Source of the DNA: Streptomyces sp. YS415
Lineage (GTDB): Bacteria; Actinomycetota; Actinomycetes; Streptomycetales; Streptomycetaceae
DNA length: 64,000 nt
NCBI RefSeq assembly: GCF_023544665.1
Contig: NZ_JAMJFL010000013.1
Span: 1 to 64,000, forward strand
Direction: 5' to 3'
Position 1 is the first letter of the stretch. Every line of letters starts with the position of its first letter. Shown here in pieces: positions 8,630 to 17,645 of the stretch. The notes under the pieces are model-generated. The model saw nothing but the letters and a program-made list of their open reading frames with translations, was not told where the DNA came from and did no database searches. A program made the translations under genes and the position numbers.

Positions 8630-8676
8630 AGAGCGACCGCCGATGCCGTAGCTCCCCCTTCCAGCAAGGAGACGAG

Positions 8677-8805
8677 ATGCGCGAAACCGTACTCGGCGTG
8701 CTCGTGGCACTGGCAGCAGTACTCGCGGTAGCGCCCATTGCCAGCGCCGGCGCCCACCAGAGCAACACCGTCGCCTGCTGCGGCGGCACGCCCGGCTTCC
8801 CGTAG
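8677..8805 (+). CDS. Small secreted peptide B, tandem paralogue of peptide A
   Basis: Also 42 residues, with the ribosome binding site AAGGAGACGAG. The signal peptide (MRETVLGVLVALAAVLAVAP) is nearly identical to that of peptide A, and cleavage after SAGA would free a peptide ending in TVACCGGTPGFP. The TVACCGG and PG positions are fixed, whereas the residues before them (HQSN against DPSQ) and after them differ. This pattern of conserved signal and cysteine core with variable flanks indicates selection at the protein level, so both genes are probably real. Both may be controlled by the divergent LysR gene. Confidence 0.75.
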   Translation: MRETVLGVLVALAAVLAVAPIASAGAHQSNTVACCGGTPGFP

Positions 8806-9348
8806 AGGGCGCGCGCCGTTAGCTCAGTGCCTGACGCTTTCGAGCATCCTGCTTCCTGTGGACAGCAACGTCGGCGGCTACCAGGGCGTGCCCAAAATCC
8901 ACGAGAGCGTCGGCATTTGAGCTATGGACTCCCGACTGCCGGTTCGCACCGTGGTGGTCGATCTACACGATGTGCTCCGCGAGATCGCGCCGGCGCGCGG
9001 ACGCTGAGCCAGAGGCTGTCTGCGTTCTCGCCTGCGTAGACCATCTAATACGTGACCGCGTTGCTGGACGGTGCTGCACCCCCGCGTCTTGTGGTCGCCA
9101 GCACTTTCGCGTACCTCAACCGTGCCGATTCTCCGGCGGCACCCAGCCCGGCACAGTCGGGGCCGACGTGCCCTCGCAGGTCGCCTGCCTAGTGGCCCGC
9201 GCGCGGTCCAACTTCAGTGTCGGCGGACAGCGGTGCCGCCCTCAGTCCCGGCTGCTTGAGTGATGATGGGGCGCTGCGTCACTCTCCGGGACGCGTACAC
9301 GCGGAGCAGCCGGGCGGCCTCGGCCGGATGCAGCTGCCCAGCGGTGTC
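8806..9348. other. Intergenic stretch without a supported gene
   Basis: About 540 bases lie between the peptide genes and the convergent membrane-protein gene. The frames present lack any family character. I see neither a clear terminator nor a repeat. Confidence 0.4.
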
Positions 9349-10077
9349 TCAGGTCTGGCTGCGCCGCAGACCCGGGTCTGACGCGGCGAACGGGTTGGTG
9401 TGGCCGGGCAACTGCTGCCCGGGGCGCAGGAACCGCTGGGCGCCCTGTTCGTCGCGTACCGCGAGGAACCCGGCGTCCATCAGCCGTTGCGCAGTCTTCC
9501 CACGGCGGATCGCGCCCACCTTGAACGCCACGGTGAAGAGCAGCGCGACCGCCCCGCCGGAGGCGACCGCCTCGACCGGCGACCCTTCGATGAGCAGGAG
9601 AACGGTCAGAACCGCGCAGGCAAGGTAGCCCAGCACCTTCTGGGTCCGGTCGGCGCTGTACAGGGCCATGACGTCGAAGGTGACGAGGTCCTTCAGCACG
9701 GCCACGGCACCCACCGCTTCGGGGAGCGGCTTCAGCGAGCCCTGCTCCAGCCCCGGCACTGTCCCGCCATTGCCTGCCTGCGGGTGGGTGGTGATGGTGG
9801 CCGCCTCGCGGACGCGCGCGTCGGGCCGCGGGTCCCGGTACATCCGGACCTGTACGAGCGAGTTCTTGAACCCGGTCCTGTATGCCGTGCCGTACATGTA
9901 GCCGTACTGCTCCGCCACGTGCGCCAAGGCGGCCGCCTTCAGCGTGGTTCCCTGAGGAGCGATATCAATGATGTCCTGCTGACGGGCGATCTGCCGAAGC
10001 ATCCCCGCTATGTGACGTTCTACGGACACCCTGATTCCCCGCCCCCGGGGCCCTGCGCCTGGGCCCAACCGGCGCAT
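9349..10077 (-). CDS. Hypothetical membrane protein with two transmembrane segments
   Basis: This gene encodes up to 242 residues. The first 160 are soluble and contain HVAEQYGYMYGTAYRTGFKN and VRMYRDPRPDARVREAATI. Two hydrophobic helices follow, KVLGYLACAVLTVLLLIEG and AVASGGAVALLFTVAFKVGA, then a basic tail (RRGKTAQRLMDAGF). This suggests a hairpin anchor in the membrane. I do not recognise a family. A GTG 16 codons after the ATG could be the true start, since neither has a strong ribosome binding site. It converges with the peptide genes and has an IS630 relic upstream. Confidence 0.6.
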   Translation of the reverse strand: MRRLGPGAGPRGRGIRVSVERHIAGMLRQIARQQDIIDIAPQGTTLKAAALAHVAEQYGYMYGTAYRTGFKNSLVQVRMYRDPRPDARVREAATITTHPQAGNGGTVPGLEQGSLKPLPEAVGAVAVLKDLVTFDVMALYSADRTQKVLGYLACAVLTVLLLIEGSPVEAVASGGAVALLFTVAFKVGAIRRGKTAQRLMDAGFLAVRDEQGAQRFLRPGQQLPGHTNPFAASDPGLRRSQT

Positions 10078-10144
10078 AGCCTACCGACGTTTCCATTTGG
10101 TTGTCGGGGCTGACTTGGGTAGACCCCTGCGGTACGCCAGATCT

Positions 10145-10600
10145 ATGAGAGCTGCGCAGGATGGTGGTCTCACGCCGCAGGGCCAGGTCGCGCGGGATCG
10201 GGTGCGCAGGCCGGCTGCCGATGGCTTTGCGCGGTGGGAGAAGAACTCGACGATCGCGAGGGAACTACGGGTCAGTGTCAGGTCGGTGGAACGGTGGCGC
10301 CGGGCCTGGCGCGAGGGAGGCCGACAGGCATTGCGCCCGTCGGCCCCGGGCAAAGCCACTGCGGCGGCGCTCGGGGCATGGCTGGTCTTCGAGGACGAAG
10401 CCGCTGTCTCGATGACGTCGCACCGCTCATGCACCTGGGCACCCGCGGGGTTCACGCCCGCGGTTCGGTTCAACGGCGTCTCCCGCGGGTGTACTTCGAT
10501 GGCCGCACTGGTGTGCTTGCAGGCTGGCGAACGCAGCCGTCTGATCTACCGGTCTCGCCTGGCGAGATCGCGAAGCGCTGCTGGAGTACGAGGTCAGGTG
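10145..10600 (+). pseudogene. IS630 family transposase remnant with internal deletion
   Basis: The frame starts with an N-terminal helix-turn-helix typical of IS630 transposases (TIARELRVSVRSVERWRRAW and REGGRQAL). It then jumps to the catalytic region, beginning at WLVFEDEAAVSMTSHRS and continuing with TWAPAGFTPAVRF and SMAALVCLQAG. The segment that normally separates these parts, with the first catalytic Asp, is missing, and the C-terminal end is lost. The element is therefore dead. Its end meets the 3' end of the large minus-strand operon at 10594. Confidence 0.75.
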
Positions 10601-12411
10601 AGGGGTTTGGTGTCGGTGGGGAGGTCGAAGGTCAGGCCGCTGGAGCCCTCGCCGCGGCCGGTGCCGCGGCGGGCGCTGAGCCAGACGGCGACGCGGCCAT
10701 TGCCCCAACGAGTCCGGTTGTAGGCGACGGTGACCTTGGTGCCGGTCTGCGGGACCTCCTCTTCGTTGAGGAAGTACGAGCGTTGTGGGGCGGCGTCCAG
10801 GCCCTCGCGCAGGATCGTGGTGCGGGGGCGGACGGGTGTGGTGTCGATCTCGCTGGGCATGGCGGCGCGCTGGAGCTGGATCTTGCGGCTGTCGCCGGGG
10901 ACGTGCACGGGAATGAACGGGATCCAGTGGCCGGGGACCGAGGTCATGGCCTGGTAGGCAATGGGGGCCAGCGGGTCGGTGGGGGGCGTGGGCGGGAAAA
11001 GGCGGCGGCGCTGGGCGAGGATCTCGGCGGCGACCTCGCTGCCTCTGCGGCCCGGCCCGGTGGGCAGCCGTACGGTCTGCTCGATGCCCCAGACCATGTT
11101 GGCGTTCTCGTCGCGGATGAGGTCGACCTCTTCGAGGACGGGTCCGTCGGCGACCTTGGGGACGGTGGGCGCGAGGAACAGGCCGGTGTCGGCGGGGACG
11201 TCGTCTGAGCCGATGGTGTCCAGGGTGAACATGGACCAGCGCTGCCAGTCGTTGTCGGCCCCTGCCCCGGCGGGCGTGATCCACAGGCGCTGGCCGAAGA
11301 CGTCGGTGACGGCCAGGCCGCGCAGCGAGGCCAGCGTCCCGGTGGGCAGGTCGCACGGCAGGTGGAACCAGTCGTTGCTGTAGACGAGGGCGAATTCCAG
11401 GACGACAAGGCGGGCCATGTCGGTGCGGTCCGGACGGACGGCGGCGAAGTTGGTCTTGCCGTCCTCCACCGCCCACCAGCGCGGCAGCGGCATGCCGGAG
11501 TAGCGCACCGGCGCCGGGAAGACCGTGCGGTTGATCGGGGCGGGCGGTGCGGCGGCCCCGCCCACCTGTGTGCCGGGATCGATGGAGAAGGCATGCCAGT
11601 CCAGCTCGCCGCCCGGGTACTCCTGCGCGGTCAGCACCTGCTCGGCGGCTCCCGGCTGCCCCGCGGCAACCGAGAAACGGTGCTCCAGGCGGCGCGGATC
11701 CCAGGTGGCGTCGCCGGCGGGCTGATCGATCAGGCCGTCGAACCAGCCGGTCAGCCGGGTGCCCAGCTCGTTGATCAGCGTGCGGTGCGGTGGCGCGACA
11801 TGGCCGATGCCGTCGGCGGCCTCATGTCCCGCCTTGATGTGACGGTACAGCTCGTACCCGTCCATCCGGCGGCCGGCGACGGCTTGCAGCGTGGACCAGA
11901 CCTCGGGGTGAGCCACTCGCGGGGTGTCGGCGTCGCTGGCCGGGGACGGCAGGGCGATGGGATACAGCTCGACGAAGTCCTGCCGATGGTGGCGGATGGG
12001 CGGGTGCCGGCTCATCAGCTTGAGCCAGCGGCGGCCGATGGCAAGGCGCAGGTCGTACGAGATCCGCTCCTGCCCGAAGGTGAACGGCAGTGCCCGGCGT
12101 TCAGCAACGTCCTCCAACGGACGGTCAGCGGGCAGGTTTTCGGCCGGGCCGCCCGACGCGGACCGGAACCGGCTCGGAACCGCCATCCCCACCGAGTACA
12201 TGGCGGTGACCGGCGTTCCGGCGTCGGAGCCGCGGAACTCGCCGAGTTGCCACTGCCGGGTGAGCAGCCACAGCGCGTCCCGCACCTCCACACGCAAAGC
12301 CCGCTCGAAGTCCGCCGAGCGGGGACGTCCCTCCAGCCGGTTCCACAGGCCGACGGTCGGGTGCTCCCGCTCCGCCAGGGCCTGGGGCAGGTTCTCGATG
12401 CGCTCTGTCAT
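10594..12411 (-). CDS. Unknown 605-residue protein, last gene of the large operon
   Basis: Starts with MTERIENLPQALAEREHPTV at ATG 12411, which overlaps the stop of the preceding gene by four bases (ATGA), so translation is coupled. I recognise no domain. The N-terminus contains RDALWLLTRQWQLGEFRGSD, and the centre has blocks rich in Trp and Asp such as PRWWAVEDGKTNFAAVRPD and YSNDWFHLPCDLPTGT. No signal peptide or membrane helix is visible. The last part overlaps the IS630 relic by a few bases on the other strand. Its place in a fixed operon of giant proteins suggests it is a component of one machine. Confidence 0.7.
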   Translation of the reverse strand: MTERIENLPQALAEREHPTVGLWNRLEGRPRSADFERALRVEVRDALWLLTRQWQLGEFRGSDAGTPVTAMYSVGMAVPSRFRSASGGPAENLPADRPLEDVAERRALPFTFGQERISYDLRLAIGRRWLKLMSRHPPIRHHRQDFVELYPIALPSPASDADTPRVAHPEVWSTLQAVAGRRMDGYELYRHIKAGHEAADGIGHVAPPHRTLINELGTRLTGWFDGLIDQPAGDATWDPRRLEHRFSVAAGQPGAAEQVLTAQEYPGGELDWHAFSIDPGTQVGGAAAPPAPINRTVFPAPVRYSGMPLPRWWAVEDGKTNFAAVRPDRTDMARLVVLEFALVYSNDWFHLPCDLPTGTLASLRGLAVTDVFGQRLWITPAGAGADNDWQRWSMFTLDTIGSDDVPADTGLFLAPTVPKVADGPVLEEVDLIRDENANMVWGIEQTVRLPTGPGRRGSEVAAEILAQRRRLFPPTPPTDPLAPIAYQAMTSVPGHWIPFIPVHVPGDSRKIQLQRAAMPSEIDTTPVRPRTTILREGLDAAPQRSYFLNEEEVPQTGTKVTVAYNRTRWGNGRVAVWLSARRGTGRGEGSSGLTFDLPTDTKPLT

Positions 12412-15400
12412 GGCTTCTTCCCGCGCAGATTGTTGGTCGCGAAGTCGGTGCTGATGGTGATCGGCTTGCTGGCGGCCGACACCAGCGTGGCGGGCAGCAG
12501 GTGGGCATAGGCGGTCTCGTCCAGGTGCGCGGGCTCGACGGCGCGGGCCTTCATCAGGTCGTACGTCTCGTGCAGCGCCGCCACGAGGTCGTCGGTGTTC
12601 CACGTCCCGGTACGGGTGGGCGGGGTGACCAGCAGCATGGCCTGCGGCGGCTCGGAATCGGGCTTGTCGTAGTGCAGCGCGATCCCGGTCGTCTCCTTCT
12701 GTGCCGGGATGACCTCGGTCCACTCGTCCAGCAGCAGGCCGCAGAAGTCGTCGGTCGGCGGTGCGGGCTTGGCGGCGTAGTGCGCGGTGAACAGCAGCCG
12801 GTCCTCATCCAGCGTCGTGCCCGGCGCGAACTCCATGGCCAGCCAGTGGTCGTCGGTCCGGTACGGCAGCTGAATCGGCACCAGCTGCGGCTCCTCGAAG
12901 CCGGGCAGATGGCCGAGCAGTCCCCCGTCCCCGCGTAGCGCGTCGCTGAGGATCGCCACCTGCTCCCACAGCCGCGGCTTCTCCCTGACCCGGGCGATGC
13001 CGTGCAGCCAGTCGTCCACCGGGAAGTCGCGCCCTGCGTCCTCCAGGTGCTCGATCAGGGCGCCGCTGTCGTCGCGGGCCTTCTTCCAGTTGCTAGCGAG
13101 CGCGGCCGACGGCGTGTACTGCGGTACGGCCAGAACATCCTCGCCGAGCAGCGCCTTGAGGGTGTCGAGCGCGGCCTCCACCCGGTCGGGCCCGGTCACT
13201 GCGGCGTCGTGCTCGGTCAGCGCCGCGTCGGCGGCGGTCAGCCGCTCGGCGATCTCGGCTTGCAGCGCCCGTGCCCGGTCCAGCAGTTCCCTCCCGTACG
13301 CGACGATCAGGTCCTCGTTCGGGGTCAGCGTCAGCCCGGCCGGGTCCAAGCCGGTCAACGGCAACAGCGCGGCGACCTCGGCCAGCAGCCCGCTCAGCGT
13401 CTTGTGGCCGGTGTCGGCGACCTCGCGCAGATCCTGCAGCTTGTTCTGGAAGGTCTGCCGCCGGTTGTTGATGATCGAGCGCAGCTGCTGGGGCGTGTTC
13501 GGGCGCGGCGTGGTCGGCGTGGTGGTCAGCAGCCGCTCGATCTGCTCCAGGAGCCGGAACCGCTCCGGGGTCACGGTGGCCGCAGGGAGCGCGTCGTAGC
13601 CGGCGATGCGCGCGTTGGCGTCGGCCAGCGCCTTGGCCATCCGGTCGGCGACCTCGTCGACGGCCGCGAGCACCTCGGTGTAGCGCTCCCGCCGCCACCC
13701 GGCGGCCTCGCCCCAGCCGCTGCGCACCATGCCGAACCCGCCCGCGGTCGCGATCAGATCCCCGTACCGGCGCAGGAGCGTGTCGATGCCGCTGATCACC
13801 TCGCTGCGCCGGACCGGCGCAGGCGGCTCGGGGAACAGCGGCCCGAGGTCGTTCAGGTAGCCGGTCACGGCCGTGCGCAGCGCCACCAGCGCGTCCCGCA
13901 CCGCCACCAGCCGTTCGCGGGGCAGCGTCACGGCCGCGTCGGCGGATCGGTCGACCGGGGCGTCCCCAGCGGCCGGGATCAGGTCGCTGGGCCGCACCGG
14001 CCGGGACGTGGTCAGCAGCGACCGCAGAGCGGCGATCAGCGGCGACAGCTCGAAGAACGTCACCTTGCCGGTGATGCGCTGGGTGTGCTCGATCACCAGC
14101 CGCGCGTCCGGACGTGGCTGGTCCCGGGTGGCGACCACGCCGATGATCCGGTCGTCCAGATCGGTCATCGACGCCTCGCTCGCGGGCCGGACCGCCCACA
14201 GCAGGTCGATCGGCCGCAGCCGCAGGTCCCGCTGGGTGACCACGCTGCTGCGGGCCGCCCCGTTGACCGGGTCGGTCCAGGTGACCAGCGCGGCCACGTC
14301 CCGCTGGTCGGGCAGCAGCGTGGGCAGCCAGTCGTCCACGGCGGGCTCGGCCATGGCGCGCGGGCCGTCGCCTTGTACGGACGGTGCGCTGTGGCCCGGC
14401 CGGATGCCCGGCGTCAGCTGCAGAGCCATCCGGTGGGTCAAGGTGGTGCCGCTGCGCGGTGTCCGGACCACCTCGGGTTCGGGTGCGACGCCTTCCTTCG
14501 CGTAGGCGTCGAGGGTTGTCGTCGCCCGCTCGGGATTGCCTGCGAGCGCCTGGTGCGTGCTCTCCGCCACCGCCAGGTCGGCCAACGCGTCGTGGGTGTC
14601 GAGGAGCCGGTGCACCTCGTCGTTGATGGCCTTGCGCTGGTCGGTGTCGGGGGCCGGGAGACCCTGGGCGCCGAACGGGTAGACGTCCGCGCCGGGCACC
14701 TGGGTCACCCGCCGCACGAGTGCGAGGCCGTCGATGACGTTGCGGGCCTCGACCAGCTCGACGGCGGTGCCCGGGGCCGGCTTGGTCTCCTCGATACGGC
14801 CGGCCCGCAGCGGGAAGGCTCCGCGCAGTGCGGTGATGAACGCGTCCAGTTCGGCATCCGGATACCGGTCGTGCAGGGCCCGTTCGAGCCGGTAGCCGAG
14901 CAGGGCGCCCAGGGACTGCCCCTGCCGCAGCCCGTCCAGCAGGGTCAGCGCCACCCGGACGCGTTCGGAACTGAGGTTGACGGCGAACATGTGTCGGTCG
15001 GCGGGACTGGCGTTGGCGATGTATCCGGCGCGCAGGACCGCGGCGGTGGTGGCCTGCGCGGGCGAGGGGGCGTGGATGTAGCCGCCGTTGGCCTTGTCGT
15101 GCATCAGCGGCTGCGCACCCGGAGGATTGAACACCTCCCCGAGGTCGCCGGTCAGCTCGACCTGTGTCATGCCGGGGCGCGGCGTGGGCCGTACCTCCTC
15201 CAGCCAGCCGTACGCACCGAGGTGGATGCCGCGCCGGGCCGGTCCGGTGCCGGACGACCCGTATCGCAGCTCCGCGAGCCGCTCGTTGACCAGCCCCAAG
15301 CGCCAGGCGTCGAGCCGGTAGGTCGCGCAGTCCAGGTGCTCGGTCAGTACCCGTTCCAGCCGGGCGGTCGGCTGCCCGGCCAGGTGCTTCAGCGCGTCGA

Positions 15401-17645
15401 TCTGTTCGGTGAGCTGGGTGGTGGCCGGGTTCTGCCCGATGACGTCGGGGATGAAGCTGGCCACCAGCCGGTCCGGACTGCCGGTGATGGCCCGGTCCGG
15501 CGAGTACAGCTGGCGGAACCGGCTCTCGCTCTCCACGGGGGGTGCGCCCGGCCGGTTGGGCCGTACGTGGACGAACAGCGGATCGCGCGGGGGCGGCACC
15601 GTGCTGCCGGCAGCGGCGGCCAGGCGGCGGGCGGCGTCCTCCCAGGCGAGCAGGACGGCGTGCCGCGCCAGCAGATACAGCAGCGCCGCAGGCGGCTTGT
15701 CGCCTTTGAAGCCCAGTTCGAGCCGGATGGTCTCCAAATCGTCCTGGGCGTGCTGGGCGAGCCAGTGCAGGTAGTTGCCGCCGTCGGGCAGGTACGCGCG
15801 GATGTGGTCGGTCTCCGACAGCGGCCGGTCATCGACCAGCGGCCCGAGCAGCGGATGCTGGTCGCCCACGAACAGCCGCCGGATCACCTCCGGGTCGGCT
15901 CCCGGCGGGATGGCGTAGCCGAGGCGGTTGAGCAGAGCACGGATCGGCTGCGGCATGTTCAGCTGGTCCAGCGCGGGGATGACGCGCGGGCCGCCGCTGT
16001 TGAGGTTCTCCTGGTTGAAGATGTCCTCGACGCTCTGCGCATACCGCTGGTAGAACTCCGCCGACGTCGGATGCAGCGCCAGGATGTCCAGCAGCAGCTG
16101 GTGCGGGTCCCCGCCCTTGCCCAGGTGGCTGACCTTCGCGACAGCCTTGTGCCAGTCCCCCGCCGCCACGGTGAGCAGCTTGTGCAGCGCGCGGCGGTGC
16201 GTCGCGCTGTCCGGGAAGGTCATCTTGGAGAAGGCGGTGGTGGGCAGGATGCCGTACGGCTGCCGCCCGATCTTGACCGCCGGAACCGGGCCGCGCCCCG
16301 ACACGTATTGCACGAAGAACTCGCGCGTCTGGTCGACCGCCTGCTCGGACAGCATCGGATGCATCATGCCGCGCAGGTACGCGCCCCAAGTCGCGGGCCA
16401 CAGGGCGATGTTGGCCGCGCGGGCGTCACGCTGGTCGGTGCCGTCGGCGTTGGGCATGCCGCTCAGCACGGCCGGGTCGATGCCGAGCAGGTCGGCCAGC
16501 CACTGCCCGTCGGTCCGGGTGCGCCAGTCGTCAGGCGCATCCGCCGCCGCAAACCCGAAGGCGGTGCGCAGCGCGGCCTCGGCTTCGGCGCGGCGGTCCT
16601 GCCCGGCGGGGGCGGCCTCGCTGTTGTTGGTCGGGGTGCCCTGGGGCAGCAGCCCGTACCCGGAGGGGCTGCGCAGCTGCCGGGTGATGAGGTCGGCCAG
16701 TTGAACGGCCGTCTGCTCCGGGCCGGACTGCTCCCGCAGCCCGAGCACCACCAGCCGGTCCAGGCCGTTGCGGATCTGCGGGGTCAGCGGAATGCGCAGG
16801 CCCATGCCGAGCGTCACCGCCCGCCCGAAGTCGGTCAGCCACTGGAGCTCGTCGGGCACCCGCAGCGCGCCGGTCTGCTCGTCCACCTTGAGCTGCTTGT
16901 CGGTGTCGGCCTCGGGGTCGGGGCTGACCGCGAGCGCGGCGGGCACCGCCTCGCCGGTCGCTGTCAGCACCTGCTTGCCGCCCACGTATCCGAGCACGGT
17001 GAAGCGGTCCGGCAGCAGCCTGGCCTTCGCGGCCTGGGTCCAGGACTGCTCGGCCAGGCTTCCCGCGGCCGGTGGCGGCAGCACCAGGAACGCGACCGTC
17101 ACCGCGTCGCCGACAGCGGTAGGCGCGGCGTCGAGGCCCACCGGGCGCCGGGACCGGATCGTGTCCGCACGGCCGGCCCCGACGTCGGCGCGCAGCGCGG
17201 TGTCGGCGGCGCGCAGCGTGGCCCGGTCGCCGTGCGCGCGCCACACCGCCGTCCAGTACGTGACGGTCGGTTGCCGGTCGGCGGCCGGTACGGCCTGGCC
17301 GGTCACGACCACCAGCACGGTCGCACCCTCCGGCACCGTCGCGGGCCGATCGGTGGGATTGAGGGGGGTATGGGTCTGCAGCAGCCAGCTGGCCCGGCCG
17401 CCGGGCACCCGGGCGACCAGCTCCTGCCAGGCCGCCTGCTCGGCCAGCGCGTTCCCGCCGGTCCGCCAGTGCGCCGTCCAGTACGCGTCCACCGCCGAGA
17501 TCTCGGCGCGGGTCGGTTTCGGCTCGAACTTATCGGTGCACCACTCGTCCGGGAAGATCCGGACCAGCAGCTCGGTGGCGGTGAACCGGGTCTCCACCCG
17601 GACCGGGCCGAGCAGTACCGGGAAGTCGTCGCTGAGCGCGGTCAC
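12408..17645 (-). CDS. Unknown giant protein of 1745 residues in the large operon
   Basis: The start is a GTG at 17645 (VTALSDDFPVLLGPVRVETR) that overlaps the upstream stop by four bases; the open frame extends further, but upstream it is the shadow of another gene. The N-terminus (VRVETRF, then LLVRIFPDEW) looks like a strand-rich beginning. The middle and C-terminal thirds contain long helical stretches with many Ala, Arg and Leu residues, for example between residues 1350 and 1600, compatible with coiled coils. No enzyme motif or signal peptide is visible. I do not know the family. The size and the coupling to its neighbours suggest a structural or scaffold protein. Confidence 0.7.
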   Translation of the reverse strand: MTALSDDFPVLLGPVRVETRFTATELLVRIFPDEWCTDKFEPKPTRAEISAVDAYWTAHWRTGGNALAEQAAWQELVARVPGGRASWLLQTHTPLNPTDRPATVPEGATVLVVVTGQAVPAADRQPTVTYWTAVWRAHGDRATLRAADTALRADVGAGRADTIRSRRPVGLDAAPTAVGDAVTVAFLVLPPPAAGSLAEQSWTQAAKARLLPDRFTVLGYVGGKQVLTATGEAVPAALAVSPDPEADTDKQLKVDEQTGALRVPDELQWLTDFGRAVTLGMGLRIPLTPQIRNGLDRLVVLGLREQSGPEQTAVQLADLITRQLRSPSGYGLLPQGTPTNNSEAAPAGQDRRAEAEAALRTAFGFAAADAPDDWRTRTDGQWLADLLGIDPAVLSGMPNADGTDQRDARAANIALWPATWGAYLRGMMHPMLSEQAVDQTREFFVQYVSGRGPVPAVKIGRQPYGILPTTAFSKMTFPDSATHRRALHKLLTVAAGDWHKAVAKVSHLGKGGDPHQLLLDILALHPTSAEFYQRYAQSVEDIFNQENLNSGGPRVIPALDQLNMPQPIRALLNRLGYAIPPGADPEVIRRLFVGDQHPLLGPLVDDRPLSETDHIRAYLPDGGNYLHWLAQHAQDDLETIRLELGFKGDKPPAALLYLLARHAVLLAWEDAARRLAAAAGSTVPPPRDPLFVHVRPNRPGAPPVESESRFRQLYSPDRAITGSPDRLVASFIPDVIGQNPATTQLTEQIDALKHLAGQPTARLERVLTEHLDCATYRLDAWRLGLVNERLAELRYGSSGTGPARRGIHLGAYGWLEEVRPTPRPGMTQVELTGDLGEVFNPPGAQPLMHDKANGGYIHAPSPAQATTAAVLRAGYIANASPADRHMFAVNLSSERVRVALTLLDGLRQGQSLGALLGYRLERALHDRYPDAELDAFITALRGAFPLRAGRIEETKPAPGTAVELVEARNVIDGLALVRRVTQVPGADVYPFGAQGLPAPDTDQRKAINDEVHRLLDTHDALADLAVAESTHQALAGNPERATTTLDAYAKEGVAPEPEVVRTPRSGTTLTHRMALQLTPGIRPGHSAPSVQGDGPRAMAEPAVDDWLPTLLPDQRDVAALVTWTDPVNGAARSSVVTQRDLRLRPIDLLWAVRPASEASMTDLDDRIIGVVATRDQPRPDARLVIEHTQRITGKVTFFELSPLIAALRSLLTTSRPVRPSDLIPAAGDAPVDRSADAAVTLPRERLVAVRDALVALRTAVTGYLNDLGPLFPEPPAPVRRSEVISGIDTLLRRYGDLIATAGGFGMVRSGWGEAAGWRRERYTEVLAAVDEVADRMAKALADANARIAGYDALPAATVTPERFRLLEQIERLLTTTPTTPRPNTPQQLRSIINNRRQTFQNKLQDLREVADTGHKTLSGLLAEVAALLPLTGLDPAGLTLTPNEDLIVAYGRELLDRARALQAEIAERLTAADAALTEHDAAVTGPDRVEAALDTLKALLGEDVLAVPQYTPSAALASNWKKARDDSGALIEHLEDAGRDFPVDDWLHGIARVREKPRLWEQVAILSDALRGDGGLLGHLPGFEEPQLVPIQLPYRTDDHWLAMEFAPGTTLDEDRLLFTAHYAAKPAPPTDDFCGLLLDEWTEVIPAQKETTGIALHYDKPDSEPPQAMLLVTPPTRTGTWNTDDLVAALHETYDLMKARAVEPAHLDETAYAHLLPATLVSAASKPITISTDFATNNLRGKKP

